A DNA stretch of 64,000 nucleotides from assembly GCF_000280055.1 (NCBI RefSeq), contig NZ_ALAB01000010.1, forward strand, positions 62,001-126,000. Reading direction: 5' to 3'. This document shows, one piece after another, positions 63,952-64,000 of the stretch. Numbering within the stretch: the first letter of the stretch is position 1; each line of letters begins with the position of its first letter. The notes under the pieces were generated by a model. That model searched no databases. It was not told the origin of the DNA and saw only the letters and a program-made list of their open reading frames with translations. The position numbers were made by a program, and so were the translations under genes. The stretch comes from Alishewanella aestuarii B11 (GTDB lineage: Bacteria > Pseudomonadota > Gammaproteobacteria > Enterobacterales > Alteromonadaceae).

Positions 63952-64000
63952 GCTGCATTTCCTATTAAATTATTTATTGAGCTGAGGTATAGGGCTGACC

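Overview
The window is a dense chromosomal segment of a motile, aerobic Gammaproteobacterium. Gene content points to the Alteromonadales/Chromatiaceae neighbourhood (Rheinheimera, Alishewanella or Arsukibacterium-like). The pointers are PomAB sodium-type stators, a DUF2982 protein, FapA and YggN-type proteins, an S46 peptidase, PilT/PilU, and two HAE1-type RND pumps. The genus is an inference from gene families; no alignment was run. No rRNA, tRNA, insertion sequence, prophage or CRISPR array was seen.

Layout. 1-2738: 3' part of a large membrane sensor (propeller + Y_Y_Y + degenerate GGDEF) whose reading frame runs off the left edge. 2813-5848 (-): xseB-ispA-dxs isoprenoid operon. 6059-7767: pomAB stator, ended by a clear terminator. 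7868-13773: thiI, a PanE-like reductase with a VanZ-like gene, yajQ, a cobalamin riboswitch with btuB, and msrA. 13862-15533: a coupled FAD oxidoreductase/SDR pair. 15635-19851 (-): RND pump 1. 20040-23813: DUF2982, an orphan 111-aa protein, FapA-like and YggN-like proteins. 23833-33048 (-): a long co-directional run of yggS-proC-yggT-DUF4426-rdgB-hemW, DUF885 lipoprotein, corA, rimK and a deacylase. 33075-35707: pilT-pilU-CBS. 35692-37656 (-): lytic transglycosylase and DUF3422 protein. 37943-38800: rhtA exporter with a structured leader. 38913-43937 (-): tetR-MFP-RND pump 2, with a palindromic operator over the tetR promoter. 44098-46760: CBS protein and S46 peptidase. 47042-50256: porin, half-size PstS-like protein and chemoreceptor. 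50253-51943 (-): PocR-GAF-GGDEF cyclase broken by a one-base frameshift. 52122-59670 (-): complete histidine operon hisL-G-D-C-B-H-A-F-IE with a His-codon attenuator and an 87-bp inverted-repeat element between hisF and hisIE. 59895-62983: a near-perfect sigma-28 promoter driving a small unknown protein, then yoaA and tsaB. 62986-63951 (-): an AT-rich CPBP-family membrane protease.

How the parts connect. Motility and surface behaviour recur: pomAB, the sigma-28-driven small protein, the chemoreceptor, fapA-like, pilTU and two GGDEF proteins, one catalytically degenerate and one frameshifted. The best leads for new biology are the small protein at 59985-60230, tied to the flagellar regulon by its promoter; the porin/PstS-like/chemoreceptor cluster; and the MITE-like element inside the his operon. 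Start codons were moved from the longest open frame wherever a ribosome-binding site, overlap or family alignment decided it (ispA TTG, thiI, btuB, rimK, pilT GTG, tetR, S46 peptidase and others).
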